A stretch of DNA of 31,885 nucleotides, taken from assembly GCA_035490315.1 (NCBI GenBank), contig DATHET010000347.1, positions 1 through 31,885 of the forward strand. Direction: 5' to 3'. Position 1 is the first letter of the stretch, and each line of letters opens with the position of its first letter. The DNA is from JADJQU01 sp035490315. GTDB lineage: Bacteria; Planctomycetota; UBA1135; GCA-002686595. Below the pieces are notes generated by a model. The model made no database searches. It was not told the origin of the DNA and saw nothing but the letters and a program-made list of their open reading frames with translations. A program made the translations under genes and the position numbers. Of the stretch, positions 1-9,771 are shown in pieces.

Positions 1-2118
1 CGCGGCCTGGGTGTCGAGCTCCTCCGCGGGAAGATGGATGTCCTCCGCCCCCACCGATTCTCGCGTGTAGAAGCGCACTTTCTTGTACTGCGTCGCCAGC
101 GTGGTCACGTGGACCTCGCCGGTCCACATGGAGTAGTCCTCGGCGCCTTCGCCTGCTTCGCCCGCTTCCGCCACTTCCATCGGGCGAACGCGCCGCGCCA
201 CGCGCTCCAGTCGCAGCACGCAGACCTCGGTGTCGGTCTCGGCCTCGGTGAAATAATCGCTGTCGACGCGCTTCAAGTAAGCGCGCCGGTTCGCGTAGTC
301 GAAGCGCTCGACTTTCCAGGTCTCGCCCTCGATCTGGTAGATCGCGCCTTCGTGCACCGTGGTGATCGAGGCCGCGCGATCGATCTCGCCCAGCGCGACG
401 CCGCTCGCCGAATCGAGGATCAGCACGTTGTCCGGTCCTGCTCCGCCCAGCGTCACGTCCTGCGCGGGGTAGGCGTCGGCCATCCAGTACCAGGTCCCGC
501 CCTTTTCGTGCAGCACGCCGGATTCGCCGGCGAGATAATCGAGGATCGACTCGACGTGCGGCGCCTGGGCGAAGGGCGTGTCGGCGGCGAGCTCGCTCTT
601 GCGGAAGGGCAGCTCGAAGGCGGCGCACTTCAGCTGCTCGGAGAGGATCACCAGGTTGTCCGGATCCAGGCCGAGACGCTCGCGCGGCGAGCCGTAGAGG
701 TGCTCGGGATGCTGGGTCAAGTACTGATCGATCGCGTCGGAGCGCGCGACCTGCACGATCAAGCTGGGATTGCCGCGGCGGCCGACGCGGCCCGCGCGCT
801 GCCAGAACGAAGCCTGGGATCCGGGGTATCCGACGAGCACCGCGACGTCGAGCCGGCCGATGTCGATCCCGAGCTCCAGCGCGTTGGTGGTCACGACCAC
901 CTTGACCTTCCCGTCGCGCAGCCCGTCCTCGATCTCGCGCCTGTGCAGGGGCAGGTAGCCGCCGCGATACCCGCGGATTTCATCGGGGTCCAGGCCGAAT
1001 TCGTGGGCGGCTTCCTTGAGGTAGCGGGTCAGGACCTCGACCGCCGTGCGCTGGTTGGCGAAGAAGATCGTCTGGTGCGCCGGACCGACCAGCTGGTGCG
1101 CGAGCCTGCGGGTTTCTTCCAGCGCATTGGCACGCAGACCCGCGATGGGATCGAGCATCGGCGGGTTGTAGAGCGCGAACGAGCGATGCCCCGACGGCGA
1201 GCCGTCCTCGGTGACCAGCGCGACCTCGCGACCGATCAGGCGCCGCGCGTGCTCCGCCGGATTGCGCAACGTGGCGGAGCTGAGCAGGAAGCGCGGATGC
1301 GAGCCGTAGTGCTCCGCGATGCGCAAAAGACGCCGCAACACGTTGGCGACGCTCGAGCCGAACACGCCCGAGAGCGTGTGGACCTCGTCGATCACGATCG
1401 TCGACAAGTCGCGGAACAGCTCCGACCACTTGGGATGGTTGGGAAGGATTCCCGCGTGCAGCATCCACGGATTGGTCAGCAGGATGTGGCCGCGATCGCG
1501 CAGCGTGCGCCGCACCGAGGGCGGTGTGTCGCCGTCGTAGGTGAAGCTGTGCCAGGGCTGCTCGAGGTCGGCGATCATCGCGTTGAGCGAGGCCGACTGG
1601 TCCTGCGAGAGTGCCTTGGTCGGGAAGAGGAATAGCGCGCGCGCCTTGCCGTCGGTCTCGAGCAGGCGCTGCATCACCGGCGCGACGTAGCACAGGGTCT
1701 TGCCCGAGGCGGTCGAGGTGGTGACCAGCACGTCGCGGCCTTCGAGCGCCAGATCGATCGCCTGGCGCTGGTGCGAATAGAGCTGCGACAATCCGCGGCG
1801 CTGGAGCAGGCCCGCGAGCCTGGGATCGAGGCCCGGCGGCAGATCGCAGAGCACGGCTTCGCGCGCGGCGAACTCGTTCCAGTGCACGATGCGCTCGCGC
1901 AGCGCCGGATTCGATTTCAGGTTCGCGACGATGGACTCGACGCTGGAAGCCTGGCGCGCGCGCCTGGCGGCGCCGCTCTTCGCGCCGATGCGGGTCGCGG
2001 GGTCCTCGCTCGCCAGCTCGCCGGCCTCGGCGGTCGAGCCGTGCGGCGCGAGCGCCGGTCGCGTCGGCCGATCGCCGTTGCGGCCGCCGGGCTCGTGTTG
2101 GGGGAAGGTCCTGGTCAT
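1..2118 (-). CDS. DEAD/DEAH-box helicase, MrfA/YprA type (C-terminus beyond the window)
   Basis: ATP-dependent superfamily 2 helicase; relatives such as Bacillus MrfA act in DNA repair. Reading from ATG at 2116-2118, 706 codons are visible with no stop, so the protein continues past the left edge. Visible motifs: a Q-motif-like LYSHQRQAI near residue 113, motif I TTSTASGKT near 133-141, motif II DEVH near 244-247, motif III SSAT near 280-283, the conserved TNALELGIDIG near 411-421, and motif VI QRAGRVGRRG near 440-449. The TNALELGIDIG and QRAGRVGRRG pair is typical of the MrfA/YprA family rather than RNA DEAD-box proteins. The family usually ends in a DUF1998 domain with four cysteines, which would lie outside the window. 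The first 55 residues are low-complexity. The gene begins 72 bp after the DUF4340 gene on the same strand and may be the last gene of that transcript, although its function is unrelated. Confidence 0.9.
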   Translation of the reverse strand, partial: MTRTFPQHEPGGRNGDRPTRPALAPHGSTAEAGELASEDPATRIGAKSGAARRARQASSVESIVANLKSNPALRERIVHWNEFAAREAVLCDLPPGLDPRLAGLLQRRGLSQLYSHQRQAIDLALEGRDVLVTTSTASGKTLCYVAPVMQRLLETDGKARALFLFPTKALSQDQSASLNAMIADLEQPWHSFTYDGDTPPSVRRTLRDRGHILLTNPWMLHAGILPNHPKWSELFRDLSTIVIDEVHTLSGVFGSSVANVLRRLLRIAEHYGSHPRFLLSSATLRNPAEHARRLIGREVALVTEDGSPSGHRSFALYNPPMLDPIAGLRANALEETRRLAHQLVGPAHQTIFFANQRTAVEVLTRYLKEAAHEFGLDPDEIRGYRGGYLPLHRREIEDGLRDGKVKVVVTTNALELGIDIGRLDVAVLVGYPGSQASFWQRAGRVGRRGNPSLIVQVARSDAIDQYLTQHPEHLYGSPRERLGLDPDNLVILSEQLKCAAFELPFRKSELAADTPFAQAPHVESILDYLAGESGVLHEKGGTWYWMADAYPAQDVTLGGAGPDNVLILDSASGVALGEIDRAASITTVHEGAIYQIEGETWKVERFDYANRRAYLKRVDSDYFTEAETDTEVCVLRLERVARRVRPMEVAEAGEAGEGAEDYSMWTGEVHVTTLATQYKKVRFYTRESVGAEDIHLPAEELDTQAA

Positions 2119-2190
2119 GGCCCCAGGTCTGTTTGCGACCTGTTAGGGTCAGAGGCTACGCCTGGCCCCGCCCGCGAGCAAGCCTCGGTC

Positions 2191-3945
2191 TCACTGGATC
2201 AGCTCGAGGTCCTCGAGCAGACCGGTCGAGGTCACCAGCGCGCGCACGCGCGTGCCTTCGTAACCGACCGCTTTGGGATCGGAGGCGAGCCTGCCGAGGC
2301 GGTAGGTGGTGCGCACGCTCCCGCCGTCGATCACCGAGATCTGCCAGGGGTCCGTGAGCTCGAAGGCAGCGTCGGGCGCGACGACGGTGTCGGCGCGCAG
2401 CGAGAGCAGGCGCTCGACGCACTTGAGGAAAGTCTTCGGCGCTTCGCTGTCCACGCCTTCGGGCGACCAGCGGCCCGACTCGCTGTCGCGCACGAAGAAG
2501 CGCTTGACGCTCCCGTGCGTGAGCTCGATCCGCGCGATGGCTTTTTCGGGCAGCTGGATCAGCTGGCGCTCGACGAAGTCGACCCAGCCCATGGCGGCAA
2601 GGGCAGCGATGCGATCCTCGACCACGCCGACGACGTCCTCGCCAGGGCGGCGGAACAGACGGCCGGGGATTCCGGGGCTCGCTTCCTTCGGCGAGCCGAA
2701 CTCGCAGCCGTACTGCGCGTCGTGCGTGAAGAGCGTCAAGCCCCGCGGCTCGTCCTGGGTGAAAGGCGTCGCTGCTTCGTCGATCAGGAAACGCGCGACG
2801 CTCGCGCCCTCGAGCGCGGCGAGCAGGTCGGTGACCGCGACGGAGTCCGCCGTGACTTCGGCGCGCGGGGCTCCGGCCTGTTTCCCGCCGAGCATCCAGA
2901 GCTTGCCATTGCGCCGCAGCGAGAGCATGTCCGCGCCGCGCTGCAGCTCGATGCGCTCGACCGTGTCGGGCACGACGCGCGCGACGCGCCGGTCGAGGAA
3001 CCCATCGGAAGGAGCGGCGAGGAACACGGCGCTGACGTCGTCGACCTTGAACACGTGGGTCGAGCCTTCGCGCATGCACACCCAGCTCTGGCTGTCGAGG
3101 TGGTGGCGGAAGAGCAGCACCTCCTCCGACCCGCTGGCCTGACCGAGCTCGACGCGGATGTCGGGGTGATCGAGACCGTAGCTCGACGCTTGCGACGCCG
3201 AGTCCGCGAGGAACGTGCGCGCCGGCATGTAGCACAGATTGCCTAGCAGCGAGCCGATCAGGCCCGGATCGAGCGCCGCGGTCCAGGGCTTGCTCGAGCG
3301 CCATCCGGTTTCCGTCGTGCCCGCCTCGAAGGTGAGGTCCATCAGTCCGACGATCGCATCGAGCGCGACTTTCCCGCTGCGGCGCACTTCGACGACCGAG
3401 CCGGGATCGAAACTCAGGATGCGCCGCTGGCGCCAGTCGGGCAGATCGCGATCGAGGGTCGAATCGAGATTGAGCAGCGTGCGCACCACGACGCCGTCGA
3501 CGCGCGCGAAGACGTGCTTGCCCTCGAGGTCCTGAGCGCCGAGCTCGAGGCGCTGCTTGCGCGGTCCGGTCGGCAGGGATTCCGTGACCTCCAGCACGGC
3601 TCGCGGCGGGTCGAGGGACAGCTCGGACAACACGGGCTTGTCCACGATGACGGCGCGGTTCTTTGCCACGACCTCCATCAAGCGCGCCATCACTCCGGTT
3701 TCCGCCGGGAAGTCCAGCGGATCGACGATCTGCCAGGCGCCCTCGCCCTCGCGCGTGATCGTGAGCTGCAGACCGCGCTCGAGATGGTCGAGGCGCACCG
3801 ACTGCACGCGCTCGGCACGCAACTCCGGAAAGAGCGCGAGGTCCGGTTCCAGGCCCGAAACGCTTTCGCGCCGCAGCTGCCAGAAAACGCCGGCGCCCAG
3901 GAGCAGGACCACCGCGAGCATCAACCACACCGTGCGGGAATTCAT
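2191..3945 (-). CDS. DUF4340 domain protein, membrane-anchored, of a Gld-type ABC system
   Basis: 584 residues. A short N-terminus and one hydrophobic segment (about residues 5-22, rich in Leu and Val) are followed by a long periplasmic or extracytoplasmic region. That region has the repeated beta-rich layout of DUF4340, including phrases such as WQIVDPLDFPAE near residue 67. DUF4340 proteins are regularly encoded next to GldF/GldG-like ABC components, but their biochemical role is unknown. The ATG at 3943-3945 overlaps the TGA of the upstream GldG-like gene by 4 bp, which fixes the start and suggests translational coupling. The same reading frame stays open about 190 codons further upstream, but that stretch is out-of-frame sequence of the neighbour. 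The family call is strong; substrate and function are not known. Confidence 0.85.
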   Translation of the reverse strand: MNSRTVWLMLAVVLLLGAGVFWQLRRESVSGLEPDLALFPELRAERVQSVRLDHLERGLQLTITREGEGAWQIVDPLDFPAETGVMARLMEVVAKNRAVIVDKPVLSELSLDPPRAVLEVTESLPTGPRKQRLELGAQDLEGKHVFARVDGVVVRTLLNLDSTLDRDLPDWRQRRILSFDPGSVVEVRRSGKVALDAIVGLMDLTFEAGTTETGWRSSKPWTAALDPGLIGSLLGNLCYMPARTFLADSASQASSYGLDHPDIRVELGQASGSEEVLLFRHHLDSQSWVCMREGSTHVFKVDDVSAVFLAAPSDGFLDRRVARVVPDTVERIELQRGADMLSLRRNGKLWMLGGKQAGAPRAEVTADSVAVTDLLAALEGASVARFLIDEAATPFTQDEPRGLTLFTHDAQYGCEFGSPKEASPGIPGRLFRRPGEDVVGVVEDRIAALAAMGWVDFVERQLIQLPEKAIARIELTHGSVKRFFVRDSESGRWSPEGVDSEAPKTFLKCVERLLSLRADTVVAPDAAFELTDPWQISVIDGGSVRTTYRLGRLASDPKAVGYEGTRVRALVTSTGLLEDLELIQ

Positions 3946-5516
3946 CGAGCCTCGCGGCGGCGCCTGTACCAGGTGACCAGGCCGAAGATCGCGCACAATC
4001 CGGGCAGCAGGAAAAGCGTCAGGGAGCGCAGAGTCACCAGCTTGTTGCCCTGATTCACTTCGAGCATCGTGCGCGCGTCGCTGCGCGGCGCGACGCTGAA
4101 GCGGTAATCGCGCGAGGCGAGCCAGTTGAACGTGTTGAGCCAGAAATCCTTGTTCATCCCGGCCAGGCGGCTGGTCAGGGCTTCCGGCGAGCCGAGCACG
4201 ATCAAGCGGCCGCGCTGCTCCTCGGGCAGCGGGCCCAGGACGTTCTTGGGCGTGGACTCGGCGGCGAAGGCGACGACGAAGCGCTTGCCGCCCTCCTCGC
4301 GGCCCTTGTCGAAGGTCCAGTTGTATTTGCCGGCAGCGGGCAGATCGACCCAGGCGGCATCGCTCGACAAAGCGAGCTCGGTCAACACTACGTTCGACGG
4401 CGGGCTCTTGCGCGTCAGCGGGTGCGACAGCGGATTGGAGACCTTGCGTCCGAACCGAGCCAGGGACTCCGTCACCGGATGGCGAGTCTGAAGCCCGAAG
4501 GATCCGCTGATGATATTGGCGCACTCCGGCCGGCCGTCTTCCTCACCGTTCGGACCCTGAACCGGCTCGTTGACGTAGCCGAGCCCGATGTCGATCCCGT
4601 AGCGCGCGACGAGCTCGCGTGTGCTGCCCGTGCTGTCGGGATAGCGATGGCTGCCGGTGACGAGCACGCGTCCGCCGCGGTCGACGTAGTCGTTGATCCG
4701 CCCGATCTCGTTTTCCGCGAAGGCCTGGCCTGGATCGACGATCGCCAGGGTCGCGCAATCGTCAGGGACAGGCAGTCCCTTGCCCTCGAAGCGCTCGAGC
4801 TCGAACCCGTCGTCGACCAGGGCCGTGGCGAGGGCGCCCAGATCGGCGGCTTCGTTGCCGTCGCTGGCCGCGGCGGAGTACAGGTTGCGCTCGCCGTGGC
4901 CTTCGGTGAAGTAGACCTTGAGTCGCTTGTCGAGCGACACGCGCTTGAGCGCACCCGCGAGCGCCTCCTCGCCGCGGAAAGCAGCCAGCCGCGGCGGAAT
5001 GTAGTGATTCGGATCGGGATTGCCGACGTCGATCTGCGCGATGTCCTTGAACAGCCGCAGGGCCGCCGTGTTCTTGTCGCTGTGCACGACGACCAGGCCG
5101 AACTCGTCGGGATCGACGCGCAAGCGGGTCAGCGCCTCGCGCGCCTCGGCCAGGTTCTCCGCATCGTGGAAGTCGACCGTGATCTTCTCCGGCGCGGCGT
5201 TGCGCAGCACGTCGAGCAGCTCGGCCATGCGCCGTTGCGCATCCCCACCCGCTTCGGCGATCTGCTTGGGCATCGGTTGGAAAAAGATGTCCACGGTCGC
5301 GCGCTGCGGCAGCTTGGCGACGAGATCGGCGAGCACCGGATCCAGGGTGTTGCGGTGCGTCTGAGTCAGGTCCAAGCGCGCGCGCAATCCCGGTCGCTCC
5401 GCGAGCCAGGTGCACAGTCCCGCCGCGGAAGCGAACAGGCAGAGGGAAAATCCCACGGCCAGCGCGATGCGCACCCGGGTCCAAGGCCCGACGACCGAGC
5501 TTTCGCGCGCTTTCAT
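3942..5516 (-). CDS. GldG-like ABC transporter auxiliary protein
   Basis: 524 residues. There is one transmembrane segment near the N-terminus (about residues 17-39) and one at the extreme C-terminus (LTLFLLPGLCAIFGLVTW), followed by a basic tail YRRRREAR. The region between matches the GldG / ABC-type uncharacterised transport auxiliary family. It starts with DLTQTHRNTLDP, has VKVYFTEGHGE-like and IVDPGQAF phrases in the middle, and carries YVDRGGRVLVTGS, a conserved part of the family. In Flavobacterium GldG works with GldA and GldF in gliding; in other phyla the same set is widespread and its cargo is unknown. The ATG at 5514-5516 overlaps the permease stop by 4 bp (ATGA), and the gene ends in a 4-bp overlap with the DUF4340 gene. 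Confidence 0.85.
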   Translation of the reverse strand: MKARESSVVGPWTRVRIALAVGFSLCLFASAAGLCTWLAERPGLRARLDLTQTHRNTLDPVLADLVAKLPQRATVDIFFQPMPKQIAEAGGDAQRRMAELLDVLRNAAPEKITVDFHDAENLAEAREALTRLRVDPDEFGLVVVHSDKNTAALRLFKDIAQIDVGNPDPNHYIPPRLAAFRGEEALAGALKRVSLDKRLKVYFTEGHGERNLYSAAASDGNEAADLGALATALVDDGFELERFEGKGLPVPDDCATLAIVDPGQAFAENEIGRINDYVDRGGRVLVTGSHRYPDSTGSTRELVARYGIDIGLGYVNEPVQGPNGEEDGRPECANIISGSFGLQTRHPVTESLARFGRKVSNPLSHPLTRKSPPSNVVLTELALSSDAAWVDLPAAGKYNWTFDKGREEGGKRFVVAFAAESTPKNVLGPLPEEQRGRLIVLGSPEALTSRLAGMNKDFWLNTFNWLASRDYRFSVAPRSDARTMLEVNQGNKLVTLRSLTLFLLPGLCAIFGLVTWYRRRREAR

Positions 5517-6259
5517 CGCCAGCGCCTCGACTCGACCAGACGCGTCGCGAGGAACACGCAGAACACGGTCCAGACCAGGAAGAACACGATGTGCGAAGTG
5601 TCGATCACGCCCATCGAGAAGGAACCCTGCAACCTGGAACCGACGTCGATGCGCCGGAAAAAGGCGCCGCGCCAGTTCTCGGGCTGCGCGCCCGCGAGAT
5701 CCTTGAGGAAGGGCAGGAGCAGGAGCACGACGTTGAACACGAAGGCCACGAAGGCGGCGAGCAGCGGTGTGCTCGTGCCGGCGCTTGCGACCAGACCGAT
5801 GCCGCAGAACAGACCGGAGACGAGCACCGCGCCCAGGTAGTTGCCGAGCAGCACGGGCCAATCGGGCGAAGCTCCGAGCAGCGCGACCGCGGAGCCGTAG
5901 AGCAGCGGCACCGCCCACAAGAGCGCCATGAACGCGGTCGCGGCGAGCAGCTTGCCGAGCACCACGGCCCAGTCGCTGACCGGCGCGGTCAACAAGAACT
6001 CGAGCAAGCCGGCGCGCGATTCCTCGCTGATCATTTTCATGGTCAGCAGCGGAGGCAGGACGACCATCAGGGCCCAGTAAGCCCCGCCCATGCCGAAGAT
6101 CATCGACACCGAGAAATCGATGTCGCCGCCCGAAGCGCCGACGTACCACACGAACAGCGCGCCATTGAGCAACAGGGCCGCGCACAGCAGCACCCAGGCG
6201 AGCGGGCCGAAGAACAAGCCGCTGAGCTCGCGGCGGAAAATCGTCCAGGTGCCGCTCAT
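5513..6259 (-). CDS. ABC transporter permease, GldF / ABC-2 type
   Basis: 248 residues with about six hydrophobic segments, typical of a compact ABC-2 permease. The N-terminus MSGTWTIFRRELSGLFFGPLAW resembles the amphipathic start of GldF-like permeases. The following ISEESRAGLLEFLLTAPVSDWAVVLGK is the characteristic cytoplasmic loop that contacts the ATPase. ATG at 6257-6259 overlaps the stop of the ATPase gene by 4 bp, so I chose this start over the longer open frame upstream, which would lie inside the ATPase gene. It should pair with the ATPase at 6256-7458 and the GldG-like and DUF4340 proteins downstream to form one inner-membrane complex. Direction and substrate of transport cannot be read from the sequence. 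Confidence 0.88.
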   Translation of the reverse strand: MSGTWTIFRRELSGLFFGPLAWVLLCAALLLNGALFVWYVGASGGDIDFSVSMIFGMGGAYWALMVVLPPLLTMKMISEESRAGLLEFLLTAPVSDWAVVLGKLLAATAFMALLWAVPLLYGSAVALLGASPDWPVLLGNYLGAVLVSGLFCGIGLVASAGTSTPLLAAFVAFVFNVVLLLLPFLKDLAGAQPENWRGAFFRRIDVGSRLQGSFSMGVIDTSHIVFFLVWTVFCVFLATRLVESRRWR

Positions 6260-7458
6260 GTCTGCTCCGGAGCGGCGTCCGCGCCGGGATCCTTCGCGAC
6301 CGGCTTGGGCTTGGACAGATCGCGCGCGGCCGCGCCCTCGAAAGGATTCAAGTTGTAGGCGGCTCGCGGAGGCGTCGGAGTTCCCAGCGGCAAGGGCTTG
6401 GGCGCTTCCACGACAAGTGGCGCAGTCTTTTTCGGCGGCGGACTCTCCAGTGAAATCAAGCCGCCGGAGGAGGCAGGCACCGCGGCCGGCTTCGAAGCCG
6501 CGCGCGGCGCGGCCTGTCCGTCCTGATCGAGATCGAGGGCGATGCGCGCGAACAAAGTCTCCAGGGTCGGCCGAGTCCAGGACAGCTCGCGCAGGGCCCA
6601 GCCGCGTTGCGCGGCGAGGGCGCCGACGTCCTCGCGCAGGTCCTCGTCGCAATGGATCTCGAAGCGCTGGTGGATCCCGAGCTTTCCTCCGTCCTCGACG
6701 GAGCGCGCGCCGCGGATCGCGCGCAAGAGACGCAGCGCGGCTTCGACGTCGGCGCCGACCACGGCCTCGAGCCGCACGGCGCTGGCGTGGACTTGCGCGC
6801 TCACCAGCTGCTCTGGAGTCCCGTCCGCAGCGATCCTGCCGCGATTCAAGATGATCACCCGCGCGCACACCGCCTCGATCTCGGGCAGGATGTGCGAGGA
6901 CAGGAGCACGGTGTGCTCGCGCGCCAGCTCGCGCAAGAGCCCGCGCATCTCCAGGCGCTGCAGCGGATCGAGTCCGCTGGTGGGCTCGTCGAGGATCAAC
7001 ACCTTCGGATCGGGCAGGAGTGCAACCGCGAGCCCGACGCGCTGGCGCTGACCGCGCGAGAGGGTGGAGATCAAGCTGTCGATGCGATCGGCGATCCGCA
7101 CGCGCTCGAGCACCACCGGAATCTTCGCGCGATAATCGCTGCGCGACATCCCGTGCAGCCGGGCCTGGAATTCGAGCATCTCGCGCACGCGGTGCTCGCG
7201 GTACAGCGGCACCGCCTCGGGCAGATATCCGATCTGCCTGCGCACGGCGAGCGAATCACGCAGCACGTCGAAGCCGGCGATCTCGACCTTGCCCGACGTC
7301 GCCGGCAGATAGCCGGTCAGGATGCGCATCGTCGTGGTCTTGCCCGCGCCGTTCGGCCCGAGGAATCCGACGACCTCGCCGGATTCGAGATGGAACGTCA
7401 GATCCTCGATTGCGTTGGTCGCGCCGAAGCGACGCGTCAGATGCTCGACGTTGATCAC
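6256..7458 (-). CDS. ABC transporter ATP-binding protein, GldA-like, with Pro/Ala-rich C-terminal tail
   Basis: 400 residues. Walker A GPNGAGKTT at 34-42, signature LSRGQRQRV at 133-141, Walker B LILDEP at 154-159 and switch histidine H189 are all intact, so it should hydrolyse ATP. Residues 225-310 match the accessory region of GldA-type ATPases, ending ELSWTRPTLETLFARIA. Residues from about 312 to 400 form an unusual tail rich in Pro, Ala and Lys that is not part of the usual ATPase of about 310 residues. The start is GTG at 7456-7458, directly at the family-typical MINVEHLTRRFG beginning; no Shine-Dalgarno sequence is evident. It is the first gene of a four-gene set with 4-bp overlaps. Confidence 0.9.
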   Translation of the reverse strand: MINVEHLTRRFGATNAIEDLTFHLESGEVVGFLGPNGAGKTTTMRILTGYLPATSGKVEIAGFDVLRDSLAVRRQIGYLPEAVPLYREHRVREMLEFQARLHGMSRSDYRAKIPVVLERVRIADRIDSLISTLSRGQRQRVGLAVALLPDPKVLILDEPTSGLDPLQRLEMRGLLRELAREHTVLLSSHILPEIEAVCARVIILNRGRIAADGTPEQLVSAQVHASAVRLEAVVGADVEAALRLLRAIRGARSVEDGGKLGIHQRFEIHCDEDLREDVGALAAQRGWALRELSWTRPTLETLFARIALDLDQDGQAAPRAASKPAAVPASSGGLISLESPPPKKTAPLVVEAPKPLPLGTPTPPRAAYNLNPFEGAAARDLSKPKPVAKDPGADAAPEQT

Positions 7459-7562
7459 GGAGAAAGAGAGTAGCGCCGCCGGGAGGGTGTCACAACGCGC
7501 TGTGCACCGACGCGTTCAACGCTGGACTCGGCGGCATACGCACAAGGACGCGACAAGTTGGA

Positions 7563-7603
7563 GTGTGCGATTCCCACACAGCCGCTCGTGCAGGATCGCA
7601 CAC
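7563..7603. promoter_or_regulatory. inverted repeat upstream of the ABC operon
   Basis: Perfect 9-bp arms GTGTGCGAT (7563-7571) and ATCGCACAC (7595-7603) are separated by 23 bp. Inside the left part, GTGTG and CACAC also flank seven bases. It lies about 105-145 bp upstream of the ATPase start and just beyond the dnaK hairpin, so it could be an operator or a transcript structure. I found no convincing -35/-10 pair in 7459-7609. Confidence 0.3.
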
Positions 7604-7609
7604 GAAGCA

Positions 7610-7633
7610 AGAGCCAGGATCTCTCCTGGCTCT
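7610..7633 (-). terminator. hairpin terminator after dnaK
   Basis: A perfect 10-bp stem (AGAGCCAGGA paired with TCCTGGCTCT) with a 4-base loop begins 5 bp after the dnaK stop codon. On the transcribed strand it is followed by TTGCTT, a poor but T-enriched tail. Position and stem strength support factor-independent termination of dnaK and separation from the ABC operon; the weak T tract leaves some doubt. Confidence 0.65.
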
Positions 7634-7638
7634 CTGCA

Positions 7639-9567
<1,929 letters not shown>

Positions 9568-9684
9568 GGTTGTTTGGTTTTCCTTGTGGGAGACGGCCCC
9601 GAAGATCAAACGCCGTGCCATGGGCGGCGCTCGACCTAAAGGTCTGTCGCTCAAATTGTTAGGGCGAGCGACGAGCACCGGACG

Positions 9685-9699
9685 CTGCCAGGCTGGCAG
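9685..9699. promoter_or_regulatory. palindrome 1 of 2 upstream of dnaK
   Basis: CTGCCAGGCTGGCAG: two perfect 7-base arms around a central G, starting 118 bp before the dnaK ATG. An identical copy lies at 9727-9741. The centres (9692 and 9734) are 42 bp apart, close to four helical turns, so a pair of dimers would sit on the same face of the DNA. It is neither a CIRCE nor a HAIR element. A separate smaller palindrome, GACCT-AA-AGGTC, is at 9633-9644, nearer to the gene. Confidence 0.6.
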
Positions 9700-9716
9700 G
9701 TGGGCTTCGCGTCGGA

Positions 9717-9732
9717 TGCAGGCGGCCTGCCA
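9717..9732 (-). promoter_or_regulatory. possible sigma-54 (-24/-12) promoter facing dnaK
   Basis: On the minus strand TGGCAG (9732-9727), five bases, then CTGCA (9721-9717). The invariant GG and GC are 10 bases apart, as in the TGGCAC-N5-TTGCA consensus. Transcription would begin near 9706, giving a leader of about 140 bases. The -24 box is also an arm of the palindrome at 9727-9741, so the match may be a by-product of that palindrome. Confidence 0.3.
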
Positions 9733-9741
9733 GGCTGGCAG
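9727..9741. promoter_or_regulatory. palindrome 2 of 2 upstream of dnaK
   Basis: Identical 15-bp palindrome CTGCCAGGCTGGCAG; identity with copy 1 extends one base further (a G) on the right. It lies in the 204-bp non-coding stretch between dnaK and the DUF1569 gene. Twin exact copies in so short a leader point to a protein-binding site rather than chance. Confidence 0.6.
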
Positions 9742-9771
9742 GGCTCGGTTTTCGAGTCCGCCGAGGGCTTT

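Noticed and set aside
34..3246. Long plus-strand open frames opposite the helicase and the DUF4340 gene
   Set aside because: Translations are repetitive in Arg, Val and Asp and overlap clear minus-strand helicase motifs; these are shadows.
9568..9771. CIRCE or HAIR element before dnaK
   Set aside because: Neither TTAGCACTC-type nor CTTGAGT-type arms are present; the palindromes found have different sequence and spacing.
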